A stretch of DNA of 64,000 nucleotides. It comes from Darksidea phi. Taxonomy: Eukaryota; Ascomycota; Dothideomycetes; Pleosporales; Lentitheciaceae. The DNA is taken from assembly GCA_030770425.1 (NCBI GenBank), contig JASJFT010000004.1, positions 372,001-436,000 on the forward strand, given 5' to 3'. Positions 12,195 through 23,519 of this stretch are shown here, in pieces. Within the stretch, counting starts at the first letter, position 1, and each line of letters opens with the position of its first letter. The notes under the pieces were generated by a model that made no database searches, was not told where the DNA came from, and was given only the letters and a program-made list of their open reading frames with translations. A program made the translations under genes and the position numbers.

Positions 12195-12520
12195 ATTGTT
12201 ACATGGTAATGAGATTAGTATATTAATCTAAATGAAGAAATAAAGGATAGTTTATATTTATATTTTATAAGCTTATATTATTAGATTTACTTAGTAGTCT
12301 TAAGTATATATTACGTAAATATAATAGTTCTTATTTAGTTATATTTTTATTTTATTACTCCTATATACTCGAAATCTAGTATAAACTATTAAGTAGAATT
12401 TAAATCTATAAGTACTTACTAGAGTCTACTATAGTTCCGAGTACCTTTAATTATAAATCTTTTTATAATAATATTATATATACTACAGTACTATATTCCT
12501 ATTCTTAATAAGAGCGTCTC
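12195..12520. other. AT-rich tract, RIP-like
   Basis: An abrupt block very rich in A/T and TpA with no open frames. It lies in the 786 bp gap between the secreted-protein gene and the convergent HeLo-like gene. It looks like repeat-induced-point-mutated relic DNA. Nothing is recognisable in it. Confidence 0.55.
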
Positions 12521-12841
12521 TATTCTTTTTTCTCGCCTGCAAAATCGCCTTCCGCTAAATTCTTAGCCTGCATGCTATCCATCTGGCCTTGCCACACCGC
12601 ACCTGAGGCTGCACAATCAGCTATTTATTGCATCAAATGGGACTTAACTCTCACATAGTGTAGATTAATATCAAACGAGTTTATAAACTACATACTCCAG
12701 TACATTCGTAATAAATCATTAAAATATCACCATCATTATAGACACCATGTCGTGCCGAACGGGTTCCTATGGCCATCGCTCACCTTCATATCCGGGCAAG
12801 TAGTCGAGTTGATGCGAGCGGCGCACCAGCGGACATGTAAT

Positions 12842-13975
12842 TCATTGGTTCAATCGTTCAAACGCTCTACCATCGTTGCCGATATCTCCATGCATTGAGC
12901 CAACTGATCGCCTGGGTAATTCGGAGGAACGTGTTCTGTCTTCGTATTCTGAAGTCCCTGGGCCTGTAAGAATATTTGCTTCCGGCGGTATATCCCTAAG
13001 TCCTTGGTCTTCCACAGTTGACAGAGTATGCAGAATAGACTGTATGGCCATGCCGCTGGTGCTTTGTGATTGAGTCTGCAAAGCCTGAAGTACGAGCGCG
13101 AGATCTGGTGTCCGAGAATTTCCCAGCAGCGCCTGGAGCGTTTCTGTACTGTGGACACCAGCCGCCTGTAGCGCACCTACTGCAGCCTTATTTTCTGCTA
13201 CTGTCAAGTCGAACCGTAGCTGGGGGGTATCGGTGCCGTAGATTGTGCGGGAGCCTGAATCAGCTTCGTTGCCCTTGACAATAACTTTGGGAAGAGTTTC
13301 ATCTGCAACTCGCTGGGCTTCTGCGATACTCTCGAGACAACTCCGCAATCGAGCCTGGTCGTGATGGAGGGTTTCCCGCAACGATGCGTCGGTGGTAGTG
13401 ATGGTTTGTCGTACTCGATCCAACTGATCTTCCAAGTCTTCTTTTGTACCACTCATTAAGTCTTTAATGTCTCTTAGTGAATCTTGCGTGATACCATGAT
13501 TGTGGCTAGTATAATAAGCTTCTCTGCACAGACCTGAAGGTCCGATGTCTACTTACATATTGATCGACTCGAAGGCAATAATAAGCGTCGATTTGTAACT
13601 AGTGAGCCGATTCTTCATGTCATCGAAGCTCTTCCCATGATATTGCATCTTGAGCCAGTCTTGGACATTGGCGTGACCGTCCTTCGAACGTGCTGTACAC
13701 GCGTCGAGTGCTTCACGCATTTCTTGACACGTTATCGCGCAACAATTCAATGGTTCCCAGAGAGGCTTGAGCGCCTCAACTCTTTGCGAGCTTTGAGCCT
13801 GCGCGTAAATCGTTGTGACCACAGAGACGAGAGAGTCTAGGTCGGCTAGAACATATTTTATCGTTTGCCGTTGACTCTTGAAGCTGGAAACCGCGTCGTG
13901 CAGTGATTTACTTGCCTTATAGGCAGATTCGCTCAGAGTTACGAGACTAGACGCAAACCCCACTGATCCAGCCAT
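12842..13975 (-). CDS. HeLo-like / PigL_N-type N-terminal domain protein
   Basis: Predicted 360 aa soluble protein in two exons (13975-13557 and 13505-12842; intron 51 nt, GTAAGT...CTAG). The N-terminus (MAGSVGFASSLVTLSESAYK, then a helical stretch to about residue 140) matches the fungal STAND N-terminal helical domain known as Helo_like_N/PigL_N. A long coiled helix follows (about 145-200). A G/N/T block (KGNEADSGSRTIYGTDT) and a conserved-looking AAGVHSTETLQALL...RTPDLALVLQAL segment come next. It has no NTPase domain. The C-terminus, GDIGNDGRAFERLNQ, resembles a short HET-s-related amyloid motif. The gene is divergent from the NLR gene with 291 bp between start codons, so co-regulation and functional pairing are likely. 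The proposed role as a membrane-active cell-death effector is inferred from family and layout. Confidence 0.7.
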
Positions 13976-14266
13976 GAGGATCGTAAAATATTGAGGAAGT
14001 TGTGGAAGATAGAAGCGACGTCTGGAGCAGCCTGATGACCAAAGTGCCAGGTAAGCTAAAAATCGGTCTTACCCCGCAGCTGACGGAGTGGTCTTGGCAT
14101 ATACGGAAAGACACCTCATTGGCTAATTTTAGACGAGCTCATTGTCCCCGCTTCAGCTCGAACCCTCGTGAGGATAGGTATCTGCGTCCTTTCTTATCGC
14201 GACACTCCCTACAGTCGTGGCAAGGAGACGTTCGACCACGCAGACCTCGGACAAACATGAACAATC
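13976..14266. promoter_or_regulatory. Shared divergent promoter of HeLo-like and NLR genes
   Basis: Only 291 bp separate the two start codons, so both promoters and both 5' leaders must fit here. No separate gene is seen. Confidence 0.5.
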
Positions 14267-17200
14267 ATGGCGACTCGTGTTGACATTGGCAAAAACGTTG
14301 CCGGGCGAGGGTCCACGCAGATCAACAATGTCAACCTCAACACAGGTGCGCTTCGCCCCGTACCCCATAAATATGAACGGGAACATTCTAACATTCAGCA
14401 CAGCATACACCGTCGATGACCTCGATCGCGCTTGCCTTCGCGCTCTACGATGTCCCGATACGTGGGTCGTCAGAAACCGGCTGAAAGAGAAGGACAAGTT
14501 GCTTCCTAAAGTAATCAACTGGATACTCCGAGACCCAAAGTATGAGAGATGGCGGGACGAGGATAGCGTCTCCCTACTTTGGATCAAGGGTGGCGCGGGA
14601 AAAGGGAAAACCATGATGACAATTGGTCTTATCGACCAGATTTCACTTCCACAAGAACAATCTACCGTAGTAACATATTTCTTCTGCCAAAATACCAACT
14701 ACGAGCTCAACACTATCGAAGCGATCATCAAGGGCTTGATTTTACGCTTAGTAACTCAGCAAAAGGAGCTCAATGAACCCTTACGTCACCGCTGGGACAT
14801 GGCTCATGAACGCTTCAACGAAGACTTTACCTCGTGGCGAACGCTCTGGGACATCTTCCTAGAGATGTTAGACCGCTGCAAGAGCCGGAGAGTATACGTA
14901 ATTGTAGACGCTCTCGATGAGTGTCAAGACGACGGCATGGCTGAATTCCTCAAGCTCGTTGTCCGAACTGGACTCAACTCGAAAATCAAATGGCTGTTGA
15001 CAAGTCGACCGTTAGACAGCGCTAAGCGAGAGTTGCTAGCTGGATCTGATCAGGTGATGGTCAGCCTGGAGCTCAACTCAGAAAACATTGCCAAAGCGGT
15101 GAAGACTTACATCGCTGCTCGAGCGGCTGAGCTTGACCGTCGCCAGCACTATGGGCCGGCACTGCGTCAGAAGGTGGAGGCTGAACTGACTAAAAGAGCT
15201 GAGGACACTTTTTTGTGGGTCCACTTGGTGTGCAAGAGACTGGAGAGCGTCTGCCGGGCTGAGGTGTTTACCACAATTCAAGACTTGCCGCCAGGCTTGC
15301 CTGGTTTCTACCGTCGGATATTCGATCAGCTCAGCGAAGGCGACTCTGCCGTTGTGAAGGGATGTATGCGACTCCTCAGGACGATGCTAACGGTCTATCG
15401 TCCGCTGGCAGTAGAAGAAGTAGGTAGCGTGACAGGCCTATCTAACGATGGGATCGACATTGAGGCGCTAATCGATCGATGTGCTTCATTTGTCAGGAAT
15501 CGAGAGGCTAGTATCGAGTTCGTTCATCAATCTGCTCGAGATTACCTAGTCAAGGATGGACAACCGACTCTCGACTCCTATGGGCATTACGGACATGGCG
15601 AGATTTCTCTGAGCTGTCTCTCCTATCTGTCTCGACGACTCGAAGCCAATATTTTCCACCTACCACGACCAGATTCAACTAGTGAATCAATAAAAGAGTT
15701 GAAGGACAAAAACAAAAATGTACTGTTGGTTAGCGTGGACTACGCAGCCACGTTCTGGGTGGAACACGTTAAGGACGCCCTTAAGGACACTGAGCGAATG
15801 GCGCTAATACAGCATTCACTTAGTGAGCGAGGGGAAGTTGTTGCGTTCCTGAGTGCTAAGTTGCTGGAGTGGTTTGAATGCCTTGGCTGGTTAAACCAGC
15901 TCCCGCGCGCTATCGAGGCATTAAAGGCATTAGCAGATGCGGCGCAGGTAAGTAACGTTGGCCACGGAATTTTTATAACTATGACCTAACGAAGGGCTTA
16001 GGAGCAAAACCCTTCCCTATCAATACTTGTGAAAGACGCTACGCGTTTCCTGTTGCGACACTACCAGACCATAGCTATTTGGCCGCTGCAAGTCTACAGC
16101 TCCGCGATAGTTTTCAGCCCTGAAACCAGCGTAGTGAGGATGGCCAATCTAGCCAGGATTCCCAAGTGGCTAAGAAGAATCCCTCAAGTGGAAGAGACAT
16201 GGGCGTCTCTGATCCAGACGCTCGCGGGCCACTCGTGGTGGGTCAGCGCCGTGGCCTTCTCACCGGACGGCCAGCGGATCGCGTCGGGCTCTAGCGATAA
16301 CACCGTCAAGCTGTGGGACGCGACAACAGGCAGCCTCCAGAAGACGCTCGCGGGCCACTCGAACTCGGTCACCGCCGTAGCCTTCTCGCCGGACGGCCAG
16401 CGGATCATGTCGGGCTCTGGCGATAACACCGTCAAGCTGTGGGACGCGACAACAGGCGGCCTCCAGATGACGCTTGCGGGCGACTTGGGGTGGGTCAGCG
16501 CCGTGGCCTTCTCGCCGGACGGCCAGCGGATCGCGTCGGGCTCTCATGATAACACCGTCAAGCTGTGGGACGCGACGACAGGCGGCCTCCAGAAGACGCT
16601 CGCGGGCCACTCGAGGTGGGTCAGCGCCGTGGCCTTCTCGCCGGACGGCCAGCGGATCGCGTCGGGCTCTGGCGATAAAACCGTCAAGCTATGGGACGCG
16701 ACGACAGGCGGCCTCCAGAAGACGCTCGCGGGCCACTCGTGGTGGGTCAACGCCGTGGCCTTCTCGTCGGACGGCCAGCGGATCGCGTCGGGCTCTCGTG
16801 ATAACACCGTCAAGCTGTGGGACGCGACGACAGGCGGCCTCCCGAAGACGCTCGCGGGCCACTCAAACTTGGTCAACGCCGTGGCCTTCTCGCCGGACGG
16901 CCGGCGGATCGCGTCGGGCTCTGGCGACAAAACTGTCAAGCTATGGGACGCGACAACAGGCAGCCTCCAGAAGACGCTCGCGGGCCACTCGTGGTCGGTC
17001 AACGCCGTGGCCTTCTCGCCGGACGGCCAGCGGATCGCGTCGGGCTCTAGCGATAACACCGTCAAGCTATGGGACGCAACGACAGGCGGCCTCCAGAAGA
17101 CGCTCGCGGGCCACTCGTGGTGGGTCAGCGCCGTGGCCTTCTCGCCGGACGGCCAGCGGATCGCGTCGGGCTCTGGCGATAAAACCGTTAAGCTATGGGA

Positions 17201-17723
17201 CGCGACGACAGGCGGCCTCCAGAAGACGCTCGCGGGCCACTCGAACTGGGTCAACGCCGTGGCCTTCTCGCCGGACGGCCGGCGGATCGCGTCGGGCTCT
17301 CGCGATAACACCGTCAAGCTATGGAACGTTGCTAAGTCACTGAAAGTCTCTAAAGTCTTGGGTAGTACTATGGGTAGCCATCTGAAGTTCCGTGCATACA
17401 AGGAATTCAAAACGTCAGAGACCGTCCAGTCTTTAAAGTTCTCTTCAGACGGTCAACATATCCTAACAAATATTGGCCGGATTTCAATTCAAAGCATGAT
17501 TGCAGATACACCCGGCCTCGATCCTAGGCCGTTAGAAGATCTCCGAGTGAACGATATGTGGATCTGTTATGGAGCGATACCTATACTTCGGCTAGCGCCA
17601 GATTTCGTGCCGTATTGTTTTGACAAGAGAGGTAATCAAGTAGCTATTGGATTTCGTAATGGTCGTGTCTTAAGCTTCGATACTAATCGTACAGAGCTAC
17701 AAGAGCTATTCTGGCACTCCTAA
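14267..17723 (+). CDS. NACHT-WD40 NLR (nwd2/HNWD type)
   Basis: Cytosolic NOD-like STAND ATPase of about 1114 aa. Exons are 14267-14345, 14404-15947 and 16002-17723 (introns 58 and 54 nt). I prefer this start over an in-frame upstream ATG at 14217 because it gives a short first exon with a G/N-rich peptide (VDIGKNVAGRGSTQINNVN) that looks like an NLR amyloid motif, and the splice restores the frame. Then come a linker, the NACHT domain with Walker A GGAGKGKT (about residue 87) and Walker B VYVIVDALDEC (about 190-200), the sensor LLTSRP, and a winged-helix-like region with FVHQSARDYL. WD40 repeats run from about residue 615 to 990: nine near-identical 42-aa units, then degenerate ones. Known relatives sense non-self and trigger heterokaryon incompatibility. 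The ligand here is unknown. The partner is probably the divergent HeLo-like protein. Confidence 0.87.
16221..17354 (+). repeat. Nine 126-bp WD40-encoding tandem repeats
   Basis: Direct repeats with an exact 126 bp period (starts at 16221, 16347, ... 17229), GC-rich and nearly identical at DNA level. Differences cluster at unit positions 4-7, 9, 25 and 27, with Q/R at 18. The last copy loses similarity after its KLW step. Such homogenised arrays are typical of fungal HNWD recognition domains, where copy number and specificity change quickly. Confidence 0.95.
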
Positions 17724-18315
17724 AATATAATATAATTATAATAACTTCTATTAAATCTCTACGTTATAAGAGGGTCTAAGGGATAAGGTTTTAATATATA
17801 CTTTTATTGATTTACTACTATAAGTCGTGAAGGTTCTAGAATCTCCTAGGAAAGTGGTAAGATAATTATTTATCTACAGACGAAGAGAAGTAGTCGAAAT
17901 TTCTAAGCGCGCTAGTAGGGAGGACGGTCGACCCGTTATAGTACAGACCTTATAAGATGGCATTAGTTTACCAAGTACTTATTAAGAAGTATTACAAGGG
18001 GGTATTATAAACGGCGATACCGAGGGTTTTCCCGAGCGCTACCGAGTACTTACGCTATACCGTTTTCTGTATATATTATATATAAAATAACATTCTATTA
18101 GTACTTCGTATAGCTACCCCTAGCCCGAATTACCGACTAGTACCGATCTCTTATATTACTCATCAGTCTAATAGAGGTGCTCCTAGGCCCAATTCCAGCG
18201 CTAAGTCATCTGCGCTGGTATGAGCAACGGCTTCTCTGTAGCCTTCCGACGGTGATATAGCTCTCAAGAAGTTACTATGACTCCTTTCAGACATACTCCA
18301 TCGTCACTCCATCGT
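17724..18315. other. AT-rich intergenic DNA, no gene
   Basis: Follows the NLR stop codon. It is largely AT-rich with many TpA steps and no credible frames, and becomes more balanced after about 18180. It looks like RIP-affected relic DNA. Confidence 0.45.
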
Positions 18316-18492
18316 CTATTGATCGCGTAGATTGAGTCGGTTCTTCTCGCCGGGGTATTCTTGGCGCAGGCCGTACTCCGCCTGGAGTCGGGACACCGAC
18401 TGAGAAGGCGCGAGCTTGTGCAACAGCCACAGACAGGAGAAAATCGTAACTCCGGCTAGGAAAAGGAGCTGGCTGGCATCGACTGGATCCAT
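18316..18492 (-). CDS. Doubtful short ORF with one hydrophobic segment
   Basis: A 58 aa frame with one likely membrane helix (QLLFLAGVTIFSCLWLLHKL) and a charged tail. I recognise no family. It could be the last exon of a small membrane protein, but no convincing upstream exon was found. Kept only because the helix looks protein-like. Confidence 0.2.
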   Translation of the reverse strand: MDPVDASQLLFLAGVTIFSCLWLLHKLAPSQSVSRLQAEYGLRQEYPGEKNRLNLRDQ

Positions 18493-19432
18493 TGCTACAG
18501 GTCCCGCAAGACGGGCATTAAATCCCAAAGTCGAGCGACTAGGAATCCCGTACAAGGCTTCCACGCTTGCAGATTGCGGATATCGTATCTGAAACTGAAG
18601 TCTGCGGGGCTACTCGCACAGCGCAGGCTGCATCGTACTCTCGCTGAAATGGAAGATGGGTGAAGAGTGAAGGGCGGGATGCACGAGAGCGTCCGACATC
18701 CAGCTCTACCTGCGGAGGTAGAGAAATGCAAAATGCCCCATGGCTGTGTCGAGCAAAAGATTTCTCAGTTTGTTTGGATGCTCTCACTAAGTGGAATTAG
18801 GCCGGTGGAAGAGCGACGAAGAATTGCGGCGCTTCTACAACCAATCATTTTCCACCTGATGCTGCAAACTGGTAAACGCCCCGGTCGCGGCCCATCATAT
18901 TCCCCGACTCGAAAACTAGGCAACAGCGGAGCGAAATGCGCAGCCTTTACAGTCTCGATCGCGTCGACACGAGATAACGAACGATCTCGAATGGCCGAAT
19001 GGAGGCGATATGGAAACGAAGTCGAGTATCGTCTATGGCGCTGTTCATTATGGTGGACATATCGAGCTAGCAGTTTTGCGCACAGTCACCTCCATTCTCC
19101 ATTCGGCTCCGGGTGGCAGAGCAGGCCGCGCAGCTAGCCGCCCAAGTTGCACAAGCTGCCCGAGCTTTCAGTGTCGACGTCAATGTTGGTGTCAGGGCTG
19201 GTCACGGTTTGCCACATCCGAGGACAAGCATTAATGCGCGGGTGGACTATCCGGGGAGTAATGCTGAGCATGGAAAGGGTAGGAGGGAGGGGTGATTTAA
19301 GATTGCAAGACGTAGGATATAAACGCCTTGTAAGAAAGGATACCCCGTATGAAATACCTTAGAAATAACCTAAAGTGGATACTATGTCAGGAAATTCCTT
19401 GCCCAAGACTAACACCACAAATTCCCGAACTT
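18493..19432. other. No gene seen
   Basis: Normal base composition, with several short overlapping frames on both strands, none showing conserved-looking protein features. An Ala/Gln-rich frame near 19113-19295 is of low complexity and is not claimed. Confidence 0.4.
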
Positions 19433-20370
19433 CTACCAAACGTACAAATCCGGCTCCGTCTTCTCTGGCAGCTCATCTATTGCATGCACCATTTCATCCT
19501 GGGTGCGTAATTCAATCTCGAAGGGCCATTTTCGCTGAGAAAGAAGATCCTCCGGCTTCCATGTCAGGTGGAGGGTAAAATTAGGCACATCCACAGTCCC
19601 AAATAGATCAAAAAGCTTGTGGTGTCTCTGCTCGAGCGTCTCATTTCCCCGATGTTCCTTCCATGGACGCCGCTCTAACTCGGGTATTTGAATATGACAG
19701 TGTCCAAGCCAGACTTGTAGTTCTTGTAACCCTCTCATTTTCCTGAGGCCATAGATGGCATTCTCCCACGCGTCTAGCGAACCAGTGCGATATTTTGGGT
19801 TGTGAGAGAGGAAAGGACCGCTGCCAGACCAGTCGACTTGCCCGAATGCAATGATTAGGCCCTTTACGCTCGGAAGGCCTTCTGGGGATACACATAATTG
19901 GAAACCGTAGAGGTCAAGCGGCATCTCGAATACAAACGTAGTTGAGTAGAGTATCGACAATCCTTCGAGGTATCTAAACCGAGTATTAGTATTAGCTTAT
20001 GAGACTTTTAGCGTGCAGCTTTAAGGTGTACATACAATTGACGACAGCACAGCAGCAGGTTTAGCGGCTTCTCTGTTTTCTCTGCCCCAGCCGTGGTAAT
20101 CCGGTAAGGGAAGCAGTCGACGTCGATCTCTTCCTCGTACACCCATACCGACTTATCGAAGGGTCGCCAGCGCTCTATTCTTGTCTGCGACGGCTGGAGG
20201 ATGTATTCCCAAATGAGTAACCGACAGTCCAAGGTTATTACTTGGAGCAATGAGCTTTGCAGCTGACGGAACGGATCAGCGTGGGGCAACGCGTGGCGGT
20301 TTGATTCGTTCACAGCTTGGCGTGGCTGCTCTTTAGCGGCAATAGCCTTTGCTCTCTCGAGATAATTCAT
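19433..20370 (-). CDS. DUF7730-type fungal protein
   Basis: Predicted 291 aa protein in two exons (20370-20036 and 19973-19433; intron 62 nt, GTATGT...TTTAG). Splicing joins LLLCCRQL to YLEGLSILYSTTFVF, the usual core of this fungus-specific family: a short L-x2-R-x2-IWE-x2-L element (here DCRLLIWEYILQ), then CRQ..., then ILYS..FVF. The C-terminal half carries ELQVWLGH, RRPWKEH, KLFDLF and LTWKP. Function is unknown, and no enzyme motif or transmembrane segment is seen. It lies immediately downstream of a perfect 32 bp inverted repeat. A shortened paralogue lies 1.5 kb further on the same strand. Confidence 0.7.
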
Positions 20371-20433
20371 GTTGCAGAGAAACGAGCTCAGGAATGATAG
20401 GGAGATGGATCAATGTTTTGACTAGAGAGAACC

Positions 20434-20510
20434 ACAGGGTCGCCAGATGTTTTTGCGCTGTGCCACACACTGGCGCCTTGGCACAGCGCAAAAACATCTG
20501 GCGACCCTGT
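20434..20510. repeat. Perfect 32-bp inverted repeat with 13-nt loop
   Basis: Positions 20434-20465 and 20479-20510 are exact inverted copies (left arm begins acagggtcgccagatg). The loop is cacactggcgcct. The hairpin lies about 65 bp upstream of the DUF7730 start codon, within its promoter or leader. A perfect long palindrome in a genome showing repeat mutation suggests recent origin or selection. Confidence 0.95.
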
Positions 20511-21911
20511 AGTAGGTAAGCAGCTGCAATAACGTGTTCCACCAGTAACCCGCCTACCCTAAAATAAAAATTAGAAAAATTATAACGTACCTCCTAAACG
20601 AGTCGCCTACCCAGAACTTGACGATTGCAATCCCGGGGACCCCGAATTCAAAGGCGCAGTGCTTACGGATCGATGCGTCAAATATCACATTTCTTTAAGT
20701 CGATCAACCAACGACAACGACCCCCCATTCAAGCCATGGCCCCAGAACTTGCCCGAATGTGCCAAGAGCATTGGCGGTGTTAGCGATATTACGTTTAAAT
20801 TCTAGGAAGGGGTTCCTAAGAAGTTTTGCAACGATGTAGGAGATGGCAAGAGTGCGAAGAAGGCAGACCTCAAGAACACGGATCTGCAAACGTGGTCGAT
20901 CTTTAGGCGCACTCCTCCACCTAAGTCATCGTCTTACCCAGACTGGAAGTTTCATTTCGAGTGGGAGCCAAAAGGCTCGGGGTTCTGTACCAAAACCACT
21001 GGCATGTATATATATTGTGGAATCGACGTGTTATTTATTTTCTTTCTTGCTTCGTAAGTCGCTACCGGACGTGTTGTAGTAAACGGCTGCTCCAATATAC
21101 CGGTCGGTTTCTGGCTGCGTGAGCGAGATGAATGTCTTTTAAGTAAGGTATTGTAGTATTATAGCATAATAAGAAAGACTAGTAGGCAGATCCCTTAAAT
21201 GCCAGCAGGTTATTGAAGAGGCAAATGATCTAAAGCGAGAGCGACGCAGGACTTCCCGATGACCAATAAGGCTGTAGTCCATTACTTCCTTCCTATAGGC
21301 ATAACACGACGTATACAAGCTACAAGATCTGAAGCTAGTATTATAGCTAGGAAGAGTATTCTATTCTGTATTAATATTGCTCCTTATAATATAGTAAACT
21401 AGAATACAAGTAGCTAAAATTAGGTTATTTCTACTACGCTTAAGAAGATATATCGTCGCGCTTTATTAAGAAAGTTAGTGTTAGTAATAAACTTTTTTTT
21501 TTTCCTGAAGGAAAGCTGTATTGCGCAACTATGCTATTGTAGGGGAGTTTTTCTACTCAACGATAAACTGCATACATCTGAAGACCAGCACTGAAATTTC
21601 AACTGCACATGAAAAGAGTGGAACGCTTGACGTCGGCCCGTGGAACAGTGGGCAGCCAACACTGGCTTCATCCGACACGAGCATCATAATAAACCTTACT
21701 ATTAGGAATTATAAATAGATAGCAACCCTGATAAAAAGAGTAGTTACGTAATAATAATATAGGATGCTTAATATTACTATTTTTACTATATGATTACCTT
21801 TTCATATCATAATATTATATACTCTAAATAATGGTAAAAAGTAGAATTGTGCCTGCTAATCTCAGAGATGAAGTAGGAAAAAAGTACTTTAATATATCTA
21901 TACAACCATGG
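20511..21911. other. Mostly AT-rich intergenic DNA
   Basis: About 1.4 kb between the two DUF7730-type genes. From about 21120 onward it is AT-rich, with long A/T runs and no open frames. The first part (to about 21080) has balanced composition, but its short frames match nothing I know. Confidence 0.4.
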
Positions 21912-22355
21912 CTATACGCTATCTGAAGTAACACCGCTTACGCAAATGCAAAGATTCTGGTTATACATATCTGGCTCTACTAGGTACGGAAACTTCATCA
22001 TCCCACGATATGTCTCCTCCTTTGTCTGTAGATTAATCCTAAAAGGCCATTCCCGCTGCGCAAGCACATCTTCTGGTTTCCACGTCAGATTAATGGTAAA
22101 CTCGGGTACATATACAGTTGCAAATAGATCAAAGAGCTTTCTATGCCTCTGTTCGTCAGCCTCACTTCCTATTCTTTCCTTCCAAGGACGTCGTGCCCAG
22201 ACTGGCTCCGTAGGTTCTCCAAAATGACCGTGGTAGCACCAGACTTGCAGTTCGCGCAAGCGGGAGAGTGGATTTACGGCGGGGCGGGGCTGTTCAACAG
22301 CGGCTTGAGCTTTGAGTGCCGGGAATTCCGGAATATTGTATGAGAATTGAGTCAT
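21912..22355 (-). CDS. Core-deleted DUF7730-type paralogue
   Basis: An intact 147 aa frame. Its C-terminal about 115 residues are clearly paralogous to the neighbouring 291 aa protein: RELQVW, RRPWKE, EQRH(R)KLFDLF, LTWKPED, REWPF. The N-terminal about 30 residues keep only the start (EQPRPAVN versus EQPRQAVN). The middle 120 or so residues, including the CRQ...ILYS core, are missing. The junction is in frame. It may be a truncated copy or a pseudogene that happens to stay open. The surroundings are AT-rich. Confidence 0.55.
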   Translation of the reverse strand: MTQFSYNIPEFPALKAQAAVEQPRPAVNPLSRLRELQVWCYHGHFGEPTEPVWARRPWKERIGSEADEQRHRKLFDLFATVYVPEFTINLTWKPEDVLAQREWPFRINLQTKEETYRGMMKFPYLVEPDMYNQNLCICVSGVTSDSV

Positions 22356-23519
22356 ATTGAGCGGAGAGAAGGACCAAGTGATGTTTGCAAGCTTTTTTTG
22401 GTTTATATATAGTGAGATGAGCCAAAATAAGAGAGCTTTATTCAGCGCTGGAAGTTGTTAGATGGCCTTTTCATTGCTAGTCCAATAAGAGACCGGCCTA
22501 ACCTCTAGGTACTCCTAAGCTAACTAGATATAACTACTATAATCTAGCCCGAAATTATTCGCGGTGCATCTAAGGAGAAATTAGGTTTAGTTTAACTAGT
22601 TGTTGTTTTAGCCTACAAAAGTTTTGGATATTAGGATATAGGCCTTTTTGTATTGGAATTAGGGCGAATCCTAATAAGATACGTAGTACTAAGGTTTTAC
22701 TCTATTACGAGCGCCGCTATTAGGTCTCCTAGGAATGTTTGAAACCCCCCGTCTTGTTCGCCGTTGAAGCTGTTAAAAATAGGTATCCTTTACTAAAGCG
22801 AGCAGAGAAACCTTCTTCTAAGCTTCGGCGCTGGTAGGGAAACGATGCAATGATGAAAACCGACGAAATGATACCAACGAAAACAGTCTTACTAGATCTA
22901 GCGCGAGCGCTTACATCAAAACAAAGACATCCTCCTACGCCAAGTGGCGATCAGGAGAGGACGTGCGCCGTATAGCACAGGGAATAAGCTAAGCCACCCT
23001 AGTCTGGCGGTAATAAGAGGCGCGGTTGCCCTACCGTACGGGGTAGACGACGCCGCCTTGGCCTAACGGCCACCCTCTACCTACAATTGAGCGAAGCATC
23101 AGCAACGGCGTGGTGTGTGCCATGATTACATAGCTATAATACCGGAATTGTACTTAAAGCAAAAGATAGTTTCTACCAAGTAGGCAAGATACCAATAAAC
23201 CTAAAACAAATGTCCAGCCATTGATTGCAGACATCCTTGGCAATCGGATCATGGCTAGAAGGGCTGGGGCGGTTGCTGACTTCACCGGTTTTTAGGCTCA
23301 CCAGTTCCCCGTACGCGACCACAATCTAAGCCGCGCCCAGCCGCTATTCCCTTTTTATCCAAATGCGGCAACTTGTAATACTTCGCCCGAGGGGCTATGC
23401 GAAATAATGGCACAGTACTGTCCCAACGCTACAAAAAGCTCATGGCGACCCGCTGATGTTCTAAACACCCCAGAGCACATACGATATACAATTTTGGTCT
23501 CTAACAGCCACGAACGACC
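22356..23519. other. No gene recognised
   Basis: About 1.2 kb. The left part (to about 22750) is AT-rich with many TAG/TTA steps; the right part is more balanced but has no long frame. It is probably relic DNA followed by the promoter of the next gene, with a pyrimidine-rich stretch just before 23520. Confidence 0.4.

Noticed and set aside
14153..14698. 181-codon minus-strand frame near the NLR start
   Set aside because: Antisense to the first NLR exons. The NACHT reading on the other strand is unambiguous.
16474..17343. Arg/Ser/Ala-rich plus-strand frame of 289 codons over the same array
   Set aside because: An out-of-frame reading of the WD40 repeat. The NLR frame explains the sequence and continues on both sides.
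16221..17354. Regular direct repeats taken as a CRISPR array
   Set aside because: There are no unique spacers. The whole 126 bp unit is repeated and encodes WD40 blades in a eukaryotic gene.
16544..17410. Long minus-strand frame (288 codons) opposite the WD40 array
   Set aside because: It is the antisense shadow of a GC-rich 126 bp coding repeat whose period is a multiple of three. It has no start context and no family.
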